Positions 52,572 through 62,631 of a stretch of 64,000 bases of DNA are shown piece by piece (position 1 is the first letter of the stretch; each line of letters begins with the position of its first letter). Position numbers and translations under genes: made by a program. Source of the stretch: Rhodosorus marinus (Eukaryota; Rhodophyta; Stylonematophyceae; Stylonematales; Stylonemataceae); NCBI GenBank assembly GCA_029953675.1, contig JAMWBK010000005.1, positions 1,240,001-1,304,000 of the forward strand. Reading direction: 5' to 3'. The notes below the pieces were generated by a model. That model ran no database searches and was not told where the DNA came from. It saw nothing but the letters and a program-made list of their open reading frames with translations.

Positions 52572-55199
52572 CGTGGTGCATGGTGCTGCTGCCCCCCCCT
52601 CGTAGCCTGGAACGCCCGTCAGGACCGTTGATCATCGCGCGGTAAACTCCAGCAGACGACATGGAATTTTTAAGAAGGTTGCGTTTAAATGCCGGTTTGG
52701 TATTGTGAAACTGGGAACTAGCTAGGCTTTTGCAATCCAATCCGTTGCCTTTTATACTCCTTTATACTCTTTACACTTCTTACACTTTTTGCACTTTTTT
52801 CATACTTTTCTATACTTCTAGATGGGTACTCCTCCAGGTGGGAGTGCCACCCCCTGGCTACTGCCATCACAGATTATTGAGGCGCATGCTGGCTAAGGTT
52901 CCCTTCCTCTGAAATCGGTTTTCAGCCTTTTTCTTTTTTTGATACTGCTCTTGAAAGCATGTCTGGCAAACCACAAGCATTAAAGCTGACCATTTGTACA
53001 GAGGCATCTGCTCCAACTCAGGTGTTCCTAAAGTGCCTCCTGCGACACGCTCGAGAACGCACGGAGACCGCAATCCCACAGATTCTCTGCTTGATCTTCA
53101 GGGAAGTGCTTTTGAAACAACCGTAGATGAGACTTTCTTCAAAAAATCACCTTTTGGCCGTTCAGCTCCGAATGCGTTTTATGGTGAACAACACTCGGCA
53201 CAATGTCCACACACACCTGAAATACAGTTCAAAGCTGCCAAAATCTAGCCTCAGCATCCAAATACATACCCAACATGCGCTCCGTTTTCAACGCCCGCAT
53301 CTGATCATATAGGCAGTTTAGCACGAGCCCTATTTAGATTGTATGAACGCCGCTATTGAAGAGCATACTATCCTGAATAAGCAGACATGTGACTGCTCAT
53401 ATACTAAACCATTCTTTCTTTTGTTTCAAAAAATCTAAATCTGATGATTGTGGTGTGCGCTGCTGTGTGAATCGATATTGTAGCTATCAAGAGGCTGTCG
53501 AGGAGCAATCCTCCCACCCTCTCCCTATTGTTTCCTAGCTACTTTACAGATTCTAGATCGAGAAAACTGCATGGGGTGACGCAGACCAGGATGCATTCAT
53601 TGTCTGGTCTTGAGAGTCCCGAAAACTCCTCGAGCCAAGTGGGCCATGGACAGGTCCTTCCGCTCAGTTCATAGAGTCATGAAAGTATACCTGTACGATG
53701 CAAACGAGCTTTCCCCTTCCGGCCTCGGTCGCTGTAGCCTCTTAAGAGCTTCTGCGATTACCCCCCCACCCACCTCCCTCCCCGAAAATAGATTTCGTTT
53801 GCAGACTTTGGACATCGTATTTGTTAGGGGCCTTCCGTATTCTTCTGAGTTCTCTTGCAAGTCAAGAGCTTCTTAGAATGTCCTTCAACGGAAGGTTAGC
53901 CTGCCAGAATAAGTCCCTGAAATTCTGAGGGCTAGGAAACACAACCGTGATTGGAACTTCCCATTCCTGCTCTCCGAGAGGGTGGTCTCATCAACACTGA
54001 AGCAAGCCTGTTTAGAGAAGATCACATCTGCATCCATTTGTATCGTCAATACTATTATTGAAATCCATCGATGTCTTTAATGAATTCCCCCAGTTTTTTC
54101 AACGCCCGGCCTGTGACCCCCAATGATTCTTCTGTTTTTCAGATATATGAATATTATTAATTTTTGACTCAAAGCGCGTTGAGTGGGATGTTGTAACCCC
54201 TTTTTTGAATGGACTTCGATTGTGAATCTATTCTAGAACTTAAAAACATTGAGTAAATTTTAGTCAACCGCTGACGGAAATTTTCTATCCACCCCTAGGG
54301 AGGAGTAATAGACAGAGACTAAAGAGATATAAAAAACATAAATAAATATTCATATTGTCGTTAAGGGCTGATATTTACTATACAATATTAATATTATCGT
54401 ACATCGTGTAGTTGTGAATCGCATTTATAATATTAACGGTAGAAAGTGTTTTTTGGTCTAATTTTGTTTTTCCTAGGAGAATACAAGTTCTCTATTGGTT
54501 ACAAAGTAACGGGAGGAATGAAGAAAATACATTAATTGGTTTAAACGCATATGTATAGAGTAGAAATTTACAATTTCGGGATTCCTTACTGGAATGTGAC
54601 TTCGCTTTTTTTTTTTTGGTTGTTCTCCGCAACCGTGAACGCTTTGCGTTACCCTAGTGGGGAGCCTCTAAAAGGGTTAAGGAGAGTATCGATTCGTTTT
54701 TCCCGTCTACCCTCAACCCCAGACTAACGTAGAGCCCAGGTGTGGTGGTCACATCGTGGCAGCGCTCACTTGCTGGTTGATAAGGAATTCCGATATTTCA
54801 AAGCTCAATGATGTTGCTCCCCTTGGAGTGCGGCACGAACTGTCAGGGCCTCAGCAAAATGGTGAACACGGGCTTGGGCGCTCACGTGTGTCCGCGGTCA
54901 GTTTCTCAACCTCAGTCATGTATTGGCAGCGGCGCATAAGATTTTTTTTCAGGTCAAGAGACGGCAAGGCCAGGGGTAGTTCCTAAAGCCTGTGGGTTAG
55001 CCTGCAAGGAGTTTGGTGGGTAGCAATCGTAGCCTACGTTTCGTTTTGGTTGCGGAGGCTTTCCAGGCTGTAGTGAAGGATTCGCAGCAGCTAGGGTGGT
55101 GGTTAAAATGAAAAAGCAAAATTTTATACACCTGGAGCTGAGAGTAAAAGATCCACGCCGGTGGGAGCATCACCAACTAAATATAATATCCTGTACATC
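52572..55199. other. Intergenic with pyrimidine repeat
   Basis: Just before it, a G-rich run (about 52532-52556) has the layout of a four-tract quadruplex. From 52741 to 52822 there is an imperfect tandem repeat of TTTATACTC-like units. 52994-53245 contains overlapping protein-like frames on the plus strand (for example GRSAPNAFYGEQHSAQ) and on the minus strand (CQTCFQEQYQ), but no gene could be assembled. 54040-54560 is AT-rich. Nothing is supported in the remainder. Confidence 0.45.
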
Positions 55200-57026
55200 C
55201 TATTTGAGACGATTTTCGTTAGACATTCCCCTACCAGAAGAACCTTCATTCATCCGCTCGCGAACGCCTTCCCGGACGCAGTCTTCGAGAAACGTAATTT
55301 GCGTCCCTGGCTCCGTTTTCCGTTCACTCAAGAAACGTATGATTTCGTAGGAACTGCTGCCCATCTCCAGACCGAGTCGCACAGCGTGACGCAGCGCCCG
55401 GTCACTAGCCAAGCCGAGTTTCTCGTAAGCCCTTATCACGCGAAGAATTGCCCTCGGGTTTCCCGTTGTCCCGATGAGCATCACTAGCCTCTCGCAAAAC
55501 CTCGCACTTTCAAAGTTCTGCCTCACTTCGCCACACCGCTTGAGCATCCTGAGCAGCAGGGGGGCGTATTCCGTTCTTTGATCTCGGATAAGTGCTTCAA
55601 GCGCGATGTTCAAGGTTGATATTGAATGTGGAACTCCGGCTTTGCGCATGAGGTCAAACGCCTCATCGATCGAGGTATCGGCTGTGACGCGCTCAGTCGA
55701 GTTCACGCAGGCGGTGAATAGGAACTTGAACGTCTTGGAATTAGGGAGGACCCGTGTTCGGCGCATACTCAATACCGTGTCGAATGAGTCACGTAAGCAG
55801 CCTTTTTCACTCAGTGATCGAAGCAGGGAGTTGTAACTCTGCACGTCTGCTCTCATTCCCAGTCGTTTCAGCAGCAGCTTCGCCTCCTTTATGTACCCCA
55901 GCTTCGCCACGCATTTGATAGCCGCATTTACTGTCTCAATATTCGTTGATGGAACGTGTATCTCTGATACCAAAGCCCACAACGATTCCTCATCGCCCTG
56001 AAGCGTGAAGAAGCGCATTAGAATCGTCCGCAGAGCTAGATCTGGGTGGACGTTATGAGCCTGCAAGATTTCTATAATTGTTTCCGCCGCTCGCAGATGC
56101 TTGTTCTTCACCAGCAAATGTAACACAGGATTCATTGCTGGCGCGTTCGGCACGACCTTCGCTTCCTGCATCCTATCCACCATGTCCATCATCATCTCTA
56201 TCTTCCCATGCCATGCGTACATTCTCAGCATAACCGAGAAGGAAATCAAGTCCGGCGTTACAATCTTACGGAACACTGCCTCGGCCTCGTCGATCTTCCC
56301 AAGCCTCGAAAACGCATCAAGAACGCTTGTCCAAACGACGTCAGATACGTTCATCCCTTCATCGATCATCAACTTAACAATCCTCACTGCTCCGCTAGGG
56401 TTTCCTTCACGGGCGTACGCTGTGGTTAGGGCGAGGTAGTCACCTTGATCGAGAGGGTAGGAATTCTCTCTAAACATCTCGTGAACAAGTTCCGCCGCAT
56501 TACCGTCTGCGTTTCGGCCACAAACTCGTAGTGCAGTCGATAAGAGTTCCCTTTCTGGCCCACACCCCGAGTTTGACGCAGAGTCGCTTTTGAGTCGCTC
56601 AAGCAGGGAAATGACACAAAGCATCGCCTGAGTGTCGCGACCCATTACAGAAATTGATTTTTCGGTGGTTTTCAGAACTTCATGGTAGACATCCTGTGCA
56701 ACGAGCTCTTCACTTGAACTCTCAATAAAATCAAGGACGTTGTCTATAACTGCTTGTGGATACCATGCGGAAACGTAGCGAATCAAGTCCAGCTGAAAGT
56801 TATCGCTAGAGCTCAGCTCTGCAATGGTACACTTCGCAACGTGCCTCGCATTCTGGAACCGCTTCGTCAGCAAGGCGACACTCAACTCCTGAAGCTGCCT
56901 GCGTTTGAAATAGTTGGGCCATGACTTTTTTTCTGCTTCACCTATTCTCCTGCCGGCGAAAAAGTATGCACTCCATGGCATCCTGGTTTGACCCAGCTTC
57001 CGTATAGAGCGAGCGCCGTTGCTCAT
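55200..57026 (-). CDS. Pentatricopeptide repeat (PPR) protein
   Basis: An intronless 608-residue protein from ATG 57026. The first 60 residues are basic (RSIRKLGQTRMPW, YFKRRQLQEL) and suit organelle targeting. From about residue 200 there is a run of 35-residue helical-hairpin repeats with PPR spacing. Examples are YLALTTAYAREGNPSGAVRI, WTSVLDAFSRLGKIDEAEAV, FSVMLRMYAWHGKIEMMMDM, NAAIKCVAKLGYIKEAKLLL and YNSLLRSLSEKGCLRDSFDT. At least nine repeats are visible, of P class, without E, DYW or SMR tails. PPR proteins bind organellar RNA and act in processing, stability or translation; the target cannot be read from this sequence alone. The C-terminal 40 residues are polar and end NENRLK. Confidence 0.93.
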   Translation of the reverse strand: MSNGARSIRKLGQTRMPWSAYFFAGRRIGEAEKKSWPNYFKRRQLQELSVALLTKRFQNARHVAKCTIAELSSSDNFQLDLIRYVSAWYPQAVIDNVLDFIESSSEELVAQDVYHEVLKTTEKSISVMGRDTQAMLCVISLLERLKSDSASNSGCGPERELLSTALRVCGRNADGNAAELVHEMFRENSYPLDQGDYLALTTAYAREGNPSGAVRIVKLMIDEGMNVSDVVWTSVLDAFSRLGKIDEAEAVFRKIVTPDLISFSVMLRMYAWHGKIEMMMDMVDRMQEAKVVPNAPAMNPVLHLLVKNKHLRAAETIIEILQAHNVHPDLALRTILMRFFTLQGDEESLWALVSEIHVPSTNIETVNAAIKCVAKLGYIKEAKLLLKRLGMRADVQSYNSLLRSLSEKGCLRDSFDTVLSMRRTRVLPNSKTFKFLFTACVNSTERVTADTSIDEAFDLMRKAGVPHSISTLNIALEALIRDQRTEYAPLLLRMLKRCGEVRQNFESARFCERLVMLIGTTGNPRAILRVIRAYEKLGLASDRALRHAVRLGLEMGSSSYEIIRFLSERKTEPGTQITFLEDCVREGVRERMNEGSSGRGMSNENRLK

Positions 57027-59299
57027 GTTAACTCAAGTACTTAAGTTTTCTTCTATGAAAACGTGGACCTGAACCACCGCAAGCTCATGACTGATCATCA
57101 AACTCATACGTTACTACGCCCTTGTCCTCAAATTCCGATTTCATAGACAATCAAAGCGGTTCAGTTCTACTACCCGCCCATTTCAACCCATTTCAGAGTC
57201 CCAACAACAACCCTCCGCTCCATTCCAAAATCCCCTCAAAATCCCCTCAAAATCCCCTCAAAATCCCCTCAAAATCCCCGTCCTTCGGAGCTTTGAGGAA
57301 CCAAACAAAGTGTTACAATACTTTCATGCTCAGATCATGAACAGGAGATTTCGAATATGCAACCAGAACCAACAAAAACGGAGGAAGCAAAGGCAAAAAC
57401 ACGAAACCAGGGCCTGGAAAACCTTCAAAGTTTGACGCAACCTGCAAACTGGAAGATATAAACCCTTCTCCCGGAAATGATCATCCTCAACACAAACTAA
57501 ATCCTGCTCTCAACTTAACCGAAATCTTCTGAAACCTCTCAAAATGCGGCCCACCAATTAAACCCCTCCGCGACCAACCACAACAAAAACAGAAGAAAAG
57601 TTCAAGACCCCTTCAAGACCCTTCAGCGCCACACACAGACCTCACAAAAAGAGCCTAATCTTCCGTAAACAAACCTATTTGCTTTGTCCACGATTCCAAA
57701 CCTCTTCTTTACAAACAGAGAAATCAGAGAACGCTATTACCAGACAAACTAGAAATCTTCTTCAAACTAAACACCACTGAATCAACATGTTCCTTCGCCT
57801 TCCCCCACGAAATCTCTTCCGTAGCACCCTCACCGGCTCCCCGAGGTCCTATAAATGCCTCCTCACCAGTGAGCAAACCAACTTCTTTCTTCACGATTCC
57901 AAACTTCTCCTCCTATATGTATATCAAAGAAGGATTCTTACCACAAGACTTCTGATCTTCATCCGACTGGCTCCCGTGGTCTTCTCTTCTTCACCTCGGA
58001 GCTTGCTGCATCATCGCCAGGATCTATTAGAAACACATTGCAACTGAAGATGATATTAGTGTTTTGGGAGGGGTGAACGGGATGTCTGCTGGGACTCGTA
58101 TCTGGTTCCTCCAGGAGGATTGTTCAGTCCAGAGGATCGCGCCTGAATGTCCATTAATGACTGGATGCCAGCTCAGCCACCGTCAACTCGAGAGAAAATC
58201 TGCAATAGCTTCGAGAGCCTGACTTTTTTGGCCGAACGGTGGACCTCGCGTTCCTTCATAAAGTAACGAAGCGGAGCACTTCATACGCAGCTTTACAGGA
58301 TTAGCTCTGAAGCTATACTTTAATAACCGGACTCACCCTGTTGATCCAAGAGCAAACAAGAAAAGGAGTCTTCCTGAGATGAAAGTGAAATGGACGCCCG
58401 GACGGGGTACGGATCAAGCGCATGTAGACATGCAGGCGCATTTTCATGCACCTGTCATATGCAGTAGTCCTACGTATGTGATAAATCCTGGGACAGGTGT
58501 TCGGAGTAGTCTATAGCACCGAAAACGAAGGTCTTGGATCCCAAAGTTCACGATGGTGCAAACCTACCCATGAGCTTATGAAGCAGATCCTAGTCCAATC
58601 CGAAATTAATCAATATCATAGGACATATCAAATAAATATTCTATTATTTAATATACGTATTTTCTTCTAAATGAAATAAAATTACTTGTATCCATAAAAA
58701 TAGTTATTTACTTTCCTTTTAATTTAATTAGGAATAAAGTTAGGAAAGGTCTTATTTGTAAGTTTTATATGATAGTTTTGTTGGTTTTAAACAATATATT
58801 TGAGAGTTTCGCAGATGTTCAATCATTTTTAGGTGGTGGAATTGCTTGACGGGAGGCTGGTTGGGTTTTGGGGTGCCGTACTGGATATTGACGCATCTCT
58901 CCTGTTCCGCGTGCTTGTGTATGTGATTTTCGGTGCCAACCTGGTCCACTGTAACAAATTTTTCTCCTTCTGGTGGTGATCAATTGTAATACCATCCCTC
59001 GAGTCGTTTACCTATGCCTGCGTAACCGGCAGCAGCTATTCTCGTCAGTACCTAAAACTTCAGCTACTAATCCTCCTCTGCGCCAAACGGTCTTCATCAG
59101 AAAAACGCTGCAATCGCAGCAATCGAATCCGCGAGCATCCGGCACACTTGCAGGAGAACAAGTAAAACATGCGCGAGAGGATGCATTCCACCGCCGACGG
59201 ATCTCTATCGAGCCCTCGCTGCCAGTCACGGCGTCCAGGTCACGAAGGACAGGAGTAGCATGTACAAAAACAAACCAAAAACCGCCTTGGCTCCCTCGC
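57027..59299. other. Intergenic
   Basis: There is no supported gene. It contains the 11-bp tandem repeat listed separately, a CA/CT-rich plus strand at 57380-57960 and AT-rich sequence at 58600-58760. Frames at 58973-59398 are the antisense and flank of PET117. Confidence 0.45.
57227..57280. repeat. 11-bp tandem repeat, 4.9 copies
   Basis: The unit AAAATCCCCTC is repeated four times without error, followed by a partial fifth copy. It lies about 200 bp upstream of the PPR gene start. Confidence 0.85.
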
Positions 59300-59476
59300 T
59301 CAATTAGAATCAGCTGCTCGCGCCTTCTCCTTGGCCCTGAGCCTCATAATATCTCGCCTGACTCCATCCTTCATCCGCGCAGCTTCAGCTTTCTGTGAAT
59401 AATGTACGTAAGCAATGGTAGCCGCAGTTCCAAGAATTGCTACCGCTAAAGCATAGTAACCGGATCTACTAGCCAT
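59300..59476 (-). CDS. PET117: PET117-like cytochrome c oxidase assembly protein
   Basis: An ATG-to-TGA frame of 58 residues, single exon, easily missed for its size. It begins MASRSGYYALAVAILGTAAT, a short membrane anchor, then IAYVHYSQKAEAARMKDGV followed by RRDIMRLRAK and a basic-acidic end. This reproduces the PET117 layout: a membrane span, VHxxQ, a charged helix with xx-x-GVxRDIxR. PET117 sits on the matrix side of the inner mitochondrial membrane and couples heme a synthesis (COX15) to cytochrome c oxidase assembly. The protein is shorter than the human one (81 residues), lacking the variable C-terminal tail. A distant homologue with the same layout is the main alternative. Confidence 0.75.
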   Translation of the reverse strand: MASRSGYYALAVAILGTAATIAYVHYSQKAEAARMKDGVRRDIMRLRAKEKARAADSN

Positions 59477-60704
59477 TGTCCCTCACAATATAGTCTGCCA
59501 GGTGAAATGTTCGGGAGAATGGTGAATTCACACCCCACTTCTCTAACAAAGGTTGAGATTCACGTATCCGCGTCAAGCTATTCCGTCGCCGACGAACATC
59601 TTCCGACTCCCCCGTCCAGAAAACGATCCGCAACTTCTGTTTGTGTGGTTGGTCTGATAGCTTAAAGTCCTAGGTTCTTCCGGGTAATCCATGTATCCCC
59701 GGTTTTGATGGTCAGTCCTGATCCAAACGTTTTGAGTTTGGCCTGCTTGTAAAACGGACCCCGAGGCGAAGTCTCTCGTATTGTAGAGAACCAGTTAATG
59801 ATCAGGATACTGGTGAAGTCGAAGGAGAAATCAGAGCAGGCGGTTTTTGAGACTGTTCCAGCAACCCTTTCACTCTCTTTGTGGCGAGGACTGGTGTATA
59901 TCTTGAAAGCCTTGGTGAGAATCTCGTCAGATCGGTAGCAGAATCCTTGTCTTTGTATAGGGATGAAGATGGGCTAACTAATGTCTGAGCTCCTGTCTCT
60001 CTGTCTCTCTTACTGCTGGCTGCCTGACGTGGCTTTTCTTTGTCTATAACCCCCTTAGATTTTCACCACTTCGTGCAAAGCTAAACCCGCATTGTTTTCC
60101 AAAGAGGGAGAGCCAAGCAATGGGGTTTGGAATGCGGGTGAACCCAACGAAGCTGGATGTTTCTGAATGGATGAACACTTCCGAATCCAGGTCAAGAACG
60201 CTCCAAGTTTCTGTACGGGTTTCACCGCTCACTTTGTTTCTGGCACCGTGCCTTACCTTTCCCGGCCCATCAAACATCCGATGGGATTCCTAACCGTTTT
60301 GTTGGTTTTCGGTTTGTCTTAGACTCCATATGAGGTTGCATGCTACTCGAGGACTGCCAATGGGGAGCTTAAGCTAGGTAACCACAATGCCATCCGTTCG
60401 TCATCCTTGAAAAAAATACCGTAGGCGACGATTCCTAACGAGGTCAACCTCTCCAGGAAGCCGAGCGGTGCTCAGAACGTATCTGCCACCCAGAACGCCT
60501 GTGGTAAGTACAACGGTGTTCAAGAATGCACGAATACCTGGAATCGTATCCCATCCGTCAGACACCTTTCCGATCTCGGACACCACCTAGCGAGGATTTT
60601 TACCTTGGATTGCTTTCACTGAGAGTTGGAGCTGTGCTTGCTTCGGATTTATTACTAGAGAACTGTTGCTCACGACCGCGCGATTACACTGGCCGCCCTA
60701 ACAG
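59477..60704. other. Intergenic and probable 5' part of DXO gene
   Basis: 59477-60300 holds no supported gene. 60400-60704 has exon-like pieces after good acceptors near 60424 and 60538 (the latter with TPFRSRTPPSED), which may be the first DXO exons, but I could not fix the start. Confidence 0.4.
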
Positions 60705-62032
60705 GATTTGAACACCGGCTTCGATACGTTCGTTGCTAAAAATGATTCTGTTGCGCATGTCGAGACGCTTGTTGATGCAGTCAAGTCCCAAAACTATGAT
60801 GTTTCAGAAAAGGTGACCTTGTCTTTATCGACCCGGCCACATGTGACTCTCCTAAATATCTGGAACATCTCGCTCTGCTCCGCATGCAAATTGTCAGGCC
60901 GACATTGTCACGTATCGCAACAACTTGAACAAGATCGCGTTGACTCCTTACAACGACAGAGATGTGTGGGAGCTTGACGCCTGCAGGGTGTCCGGCACAG
61001 TCTTTCTTGGTAAGTGCCCTTCAGTGACTCCACTTCATGCTGTAGAAGGCTCAGCAGAGGGGTTGTCGATTCCCCACAAATTTTTTTTCAGACATTAGGA
61101 GCACCAGCGAAGACCCCACTGACTCTCGTGGTAGACTGTTCACGTACTATGGCTACAAGTTTGAGCAAGTTTGCTGCAGTGCCGATCCCCTCGCAGGTAG
61201 GATCCCCGGAGGTAGCGCCGCTGCCCACACACACTATCTAACGAAGATGAAGCAAACCCCAACCACTTGGCAGACGACGGCCCTGTAGATGCAAATGAGG
61301 AGTTCTGCTCCATGGTACATCGACAAATTGGAAATCACAGAGTCCTTCTTTGTGCGGTACGAATATCAGTCGTCCTGGTGCATTAAACATCAAAGCTTCG
61401 CTTCAGTACTGAAACTGCTTTGGTCGAACAGGAAATTGACTGCGAGCATCGAGATGGACGGGAGACCTCGCCGTTGGATGGATACGTGGAGCTGAAAACA
61501 TCCAGGTAAAAGCCGGACCCGCTGGTGGCTCGAGCCTTCTCCCATTCAAAATCAATTTTTTCTCTTCTCTTCGCCTTGCAGAGAACCGAAACATCGTGGA
61601 CAATGGCGGAACATGGCCCGACAGAAGTTCCTAAAGTTTTGGGTGCAATCCTTCCTGGCTGGTGTACCGGTGATAAAGGTAGGCTCTCGGATGTTACAAC
61701 TCAAGCAGATGGCGAACCTTGAACCCTGAAGTCTGTTCTGTTCGTCATCCAAGCACGGTTTCAGAAACGATGACGGTGTGCTTTTGAAAGTTGAGACTTT
61801 GAAAACGAGATACATTCCTGCTCTGGCATATGATCTATGCGGAGAGGAATGGAGTACTGACGTGGCATTGAATTTCTTGTCGCACTGCCTGGCGTACATA
61901 AGAAAGGTGTGCAGAAATGAAGGATCCGTTTTTAGGATAAAGTACGATCCTACGCGCCGAGTCGTTGAAGCCGAACACGTTCCCGAAACCGACCTCGCCG
62001 GGAGAATTCGCATAGCCCTGGAAAGAAAGTGA
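60705..62032 (+). CDS. DXO: DXO/RAI1 decapping nuclease (5' end unresolved)
   Basis: Eight exons are secure: 60705-60812, 60898-61009, 61092-61196, 61289-61356, 61432-61505, 61582-61678 and 61754-62032, plus at least one unplaced 5' exon. Phases all agree. Landmarks in order are ADIVTYRNNLNKIALTPY, TYYGYKFEQ, ANEEFCSMVHRQIGNH, EIDCE, YVELKTS, QWRNMARQKFLKFWVQSFL, GVPVIK, and HGFRNDDGVLLKVETLKT. The Glu/Asp of EIDCE and the Glu-x-Lys of VELK are the metal and catalytic residues of the family. DXO/Rai1 enzymes remove incomplete, unmethylated or NAD caps from 5' RNA ends and, in some species, then degrade the RNA; Rai1 also stabilises the nuclear exonuclease Rat1. Introns are 75-94 nt. Confidence 0.92.
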
Positions 62033-62631
62033 ACCGAGCTGAAGAATAACAAAAAAAAAGGGGTTGATGTTTCTGTTGGGCGTCGGAAGGACGCGCTGTC
62101 GTTAGCTTTGATGGGAAGCCTGCTCCCAAAGCCCGGTGCCCAATGGAGAAGTTAATAGGACATAATGTATGGTAATCGACCGCTTTGACTTTGCAGGGGC
62201 CCTTCAAAGGGATGATCCATTCTGCCAGCCTATGGAGGAACCACCAACATCGACCCGTCATTTTAGTCTAATGTTCATCACCATCTACAAAAACTGTCCC
62301 ATTCTCATGTAGGACAATTTGTCCCATCCCGTGATCATTTTAAAAGGCTCTTATTTTAAAAGAAAAAGGAAAACTCTGAGTGATACGTGTTGAGATCGTT
62401 TGCACGCTTTGAGAGCGTTGGCGGAGGAGCTGGCAGTCTACATAGAAGAGAAGAGTACTTAAATTGGAAGGAGAACGAGGGTTTTCTGAAGTGGGTTGCA
62501 TTTTTTGGGGGGATATGTTTAGGATTTGTTGTCTTACGCGCTTTTCATTGTCTTGAGGAGGGCGCGGGGTGGGAGCGGGGGGAGGGTGGAATGTATGGAG
62601 CAGTTTGATTGTTAAGGTTTGGCGATGAGCG
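62033..62631. other. Intergenic between DXO and the repeat-protein gene
   Basis: About 600 bp of tail and probable promoter. The last 100 bp before the next start are G-rich. No sites were identified. Confidence 0.45.

Noticed and set aside
55161-56439. Plus-strand frames of 70-110 codons
   Set aside because: All are shadows of the intronless PPR gene on the minus strand.
60690-60725. Minus-strand GTTCAAATCCTG resembling a B box
   Set aside because: The stem does not pair, and the sequence is the start of a secure DXO exon.
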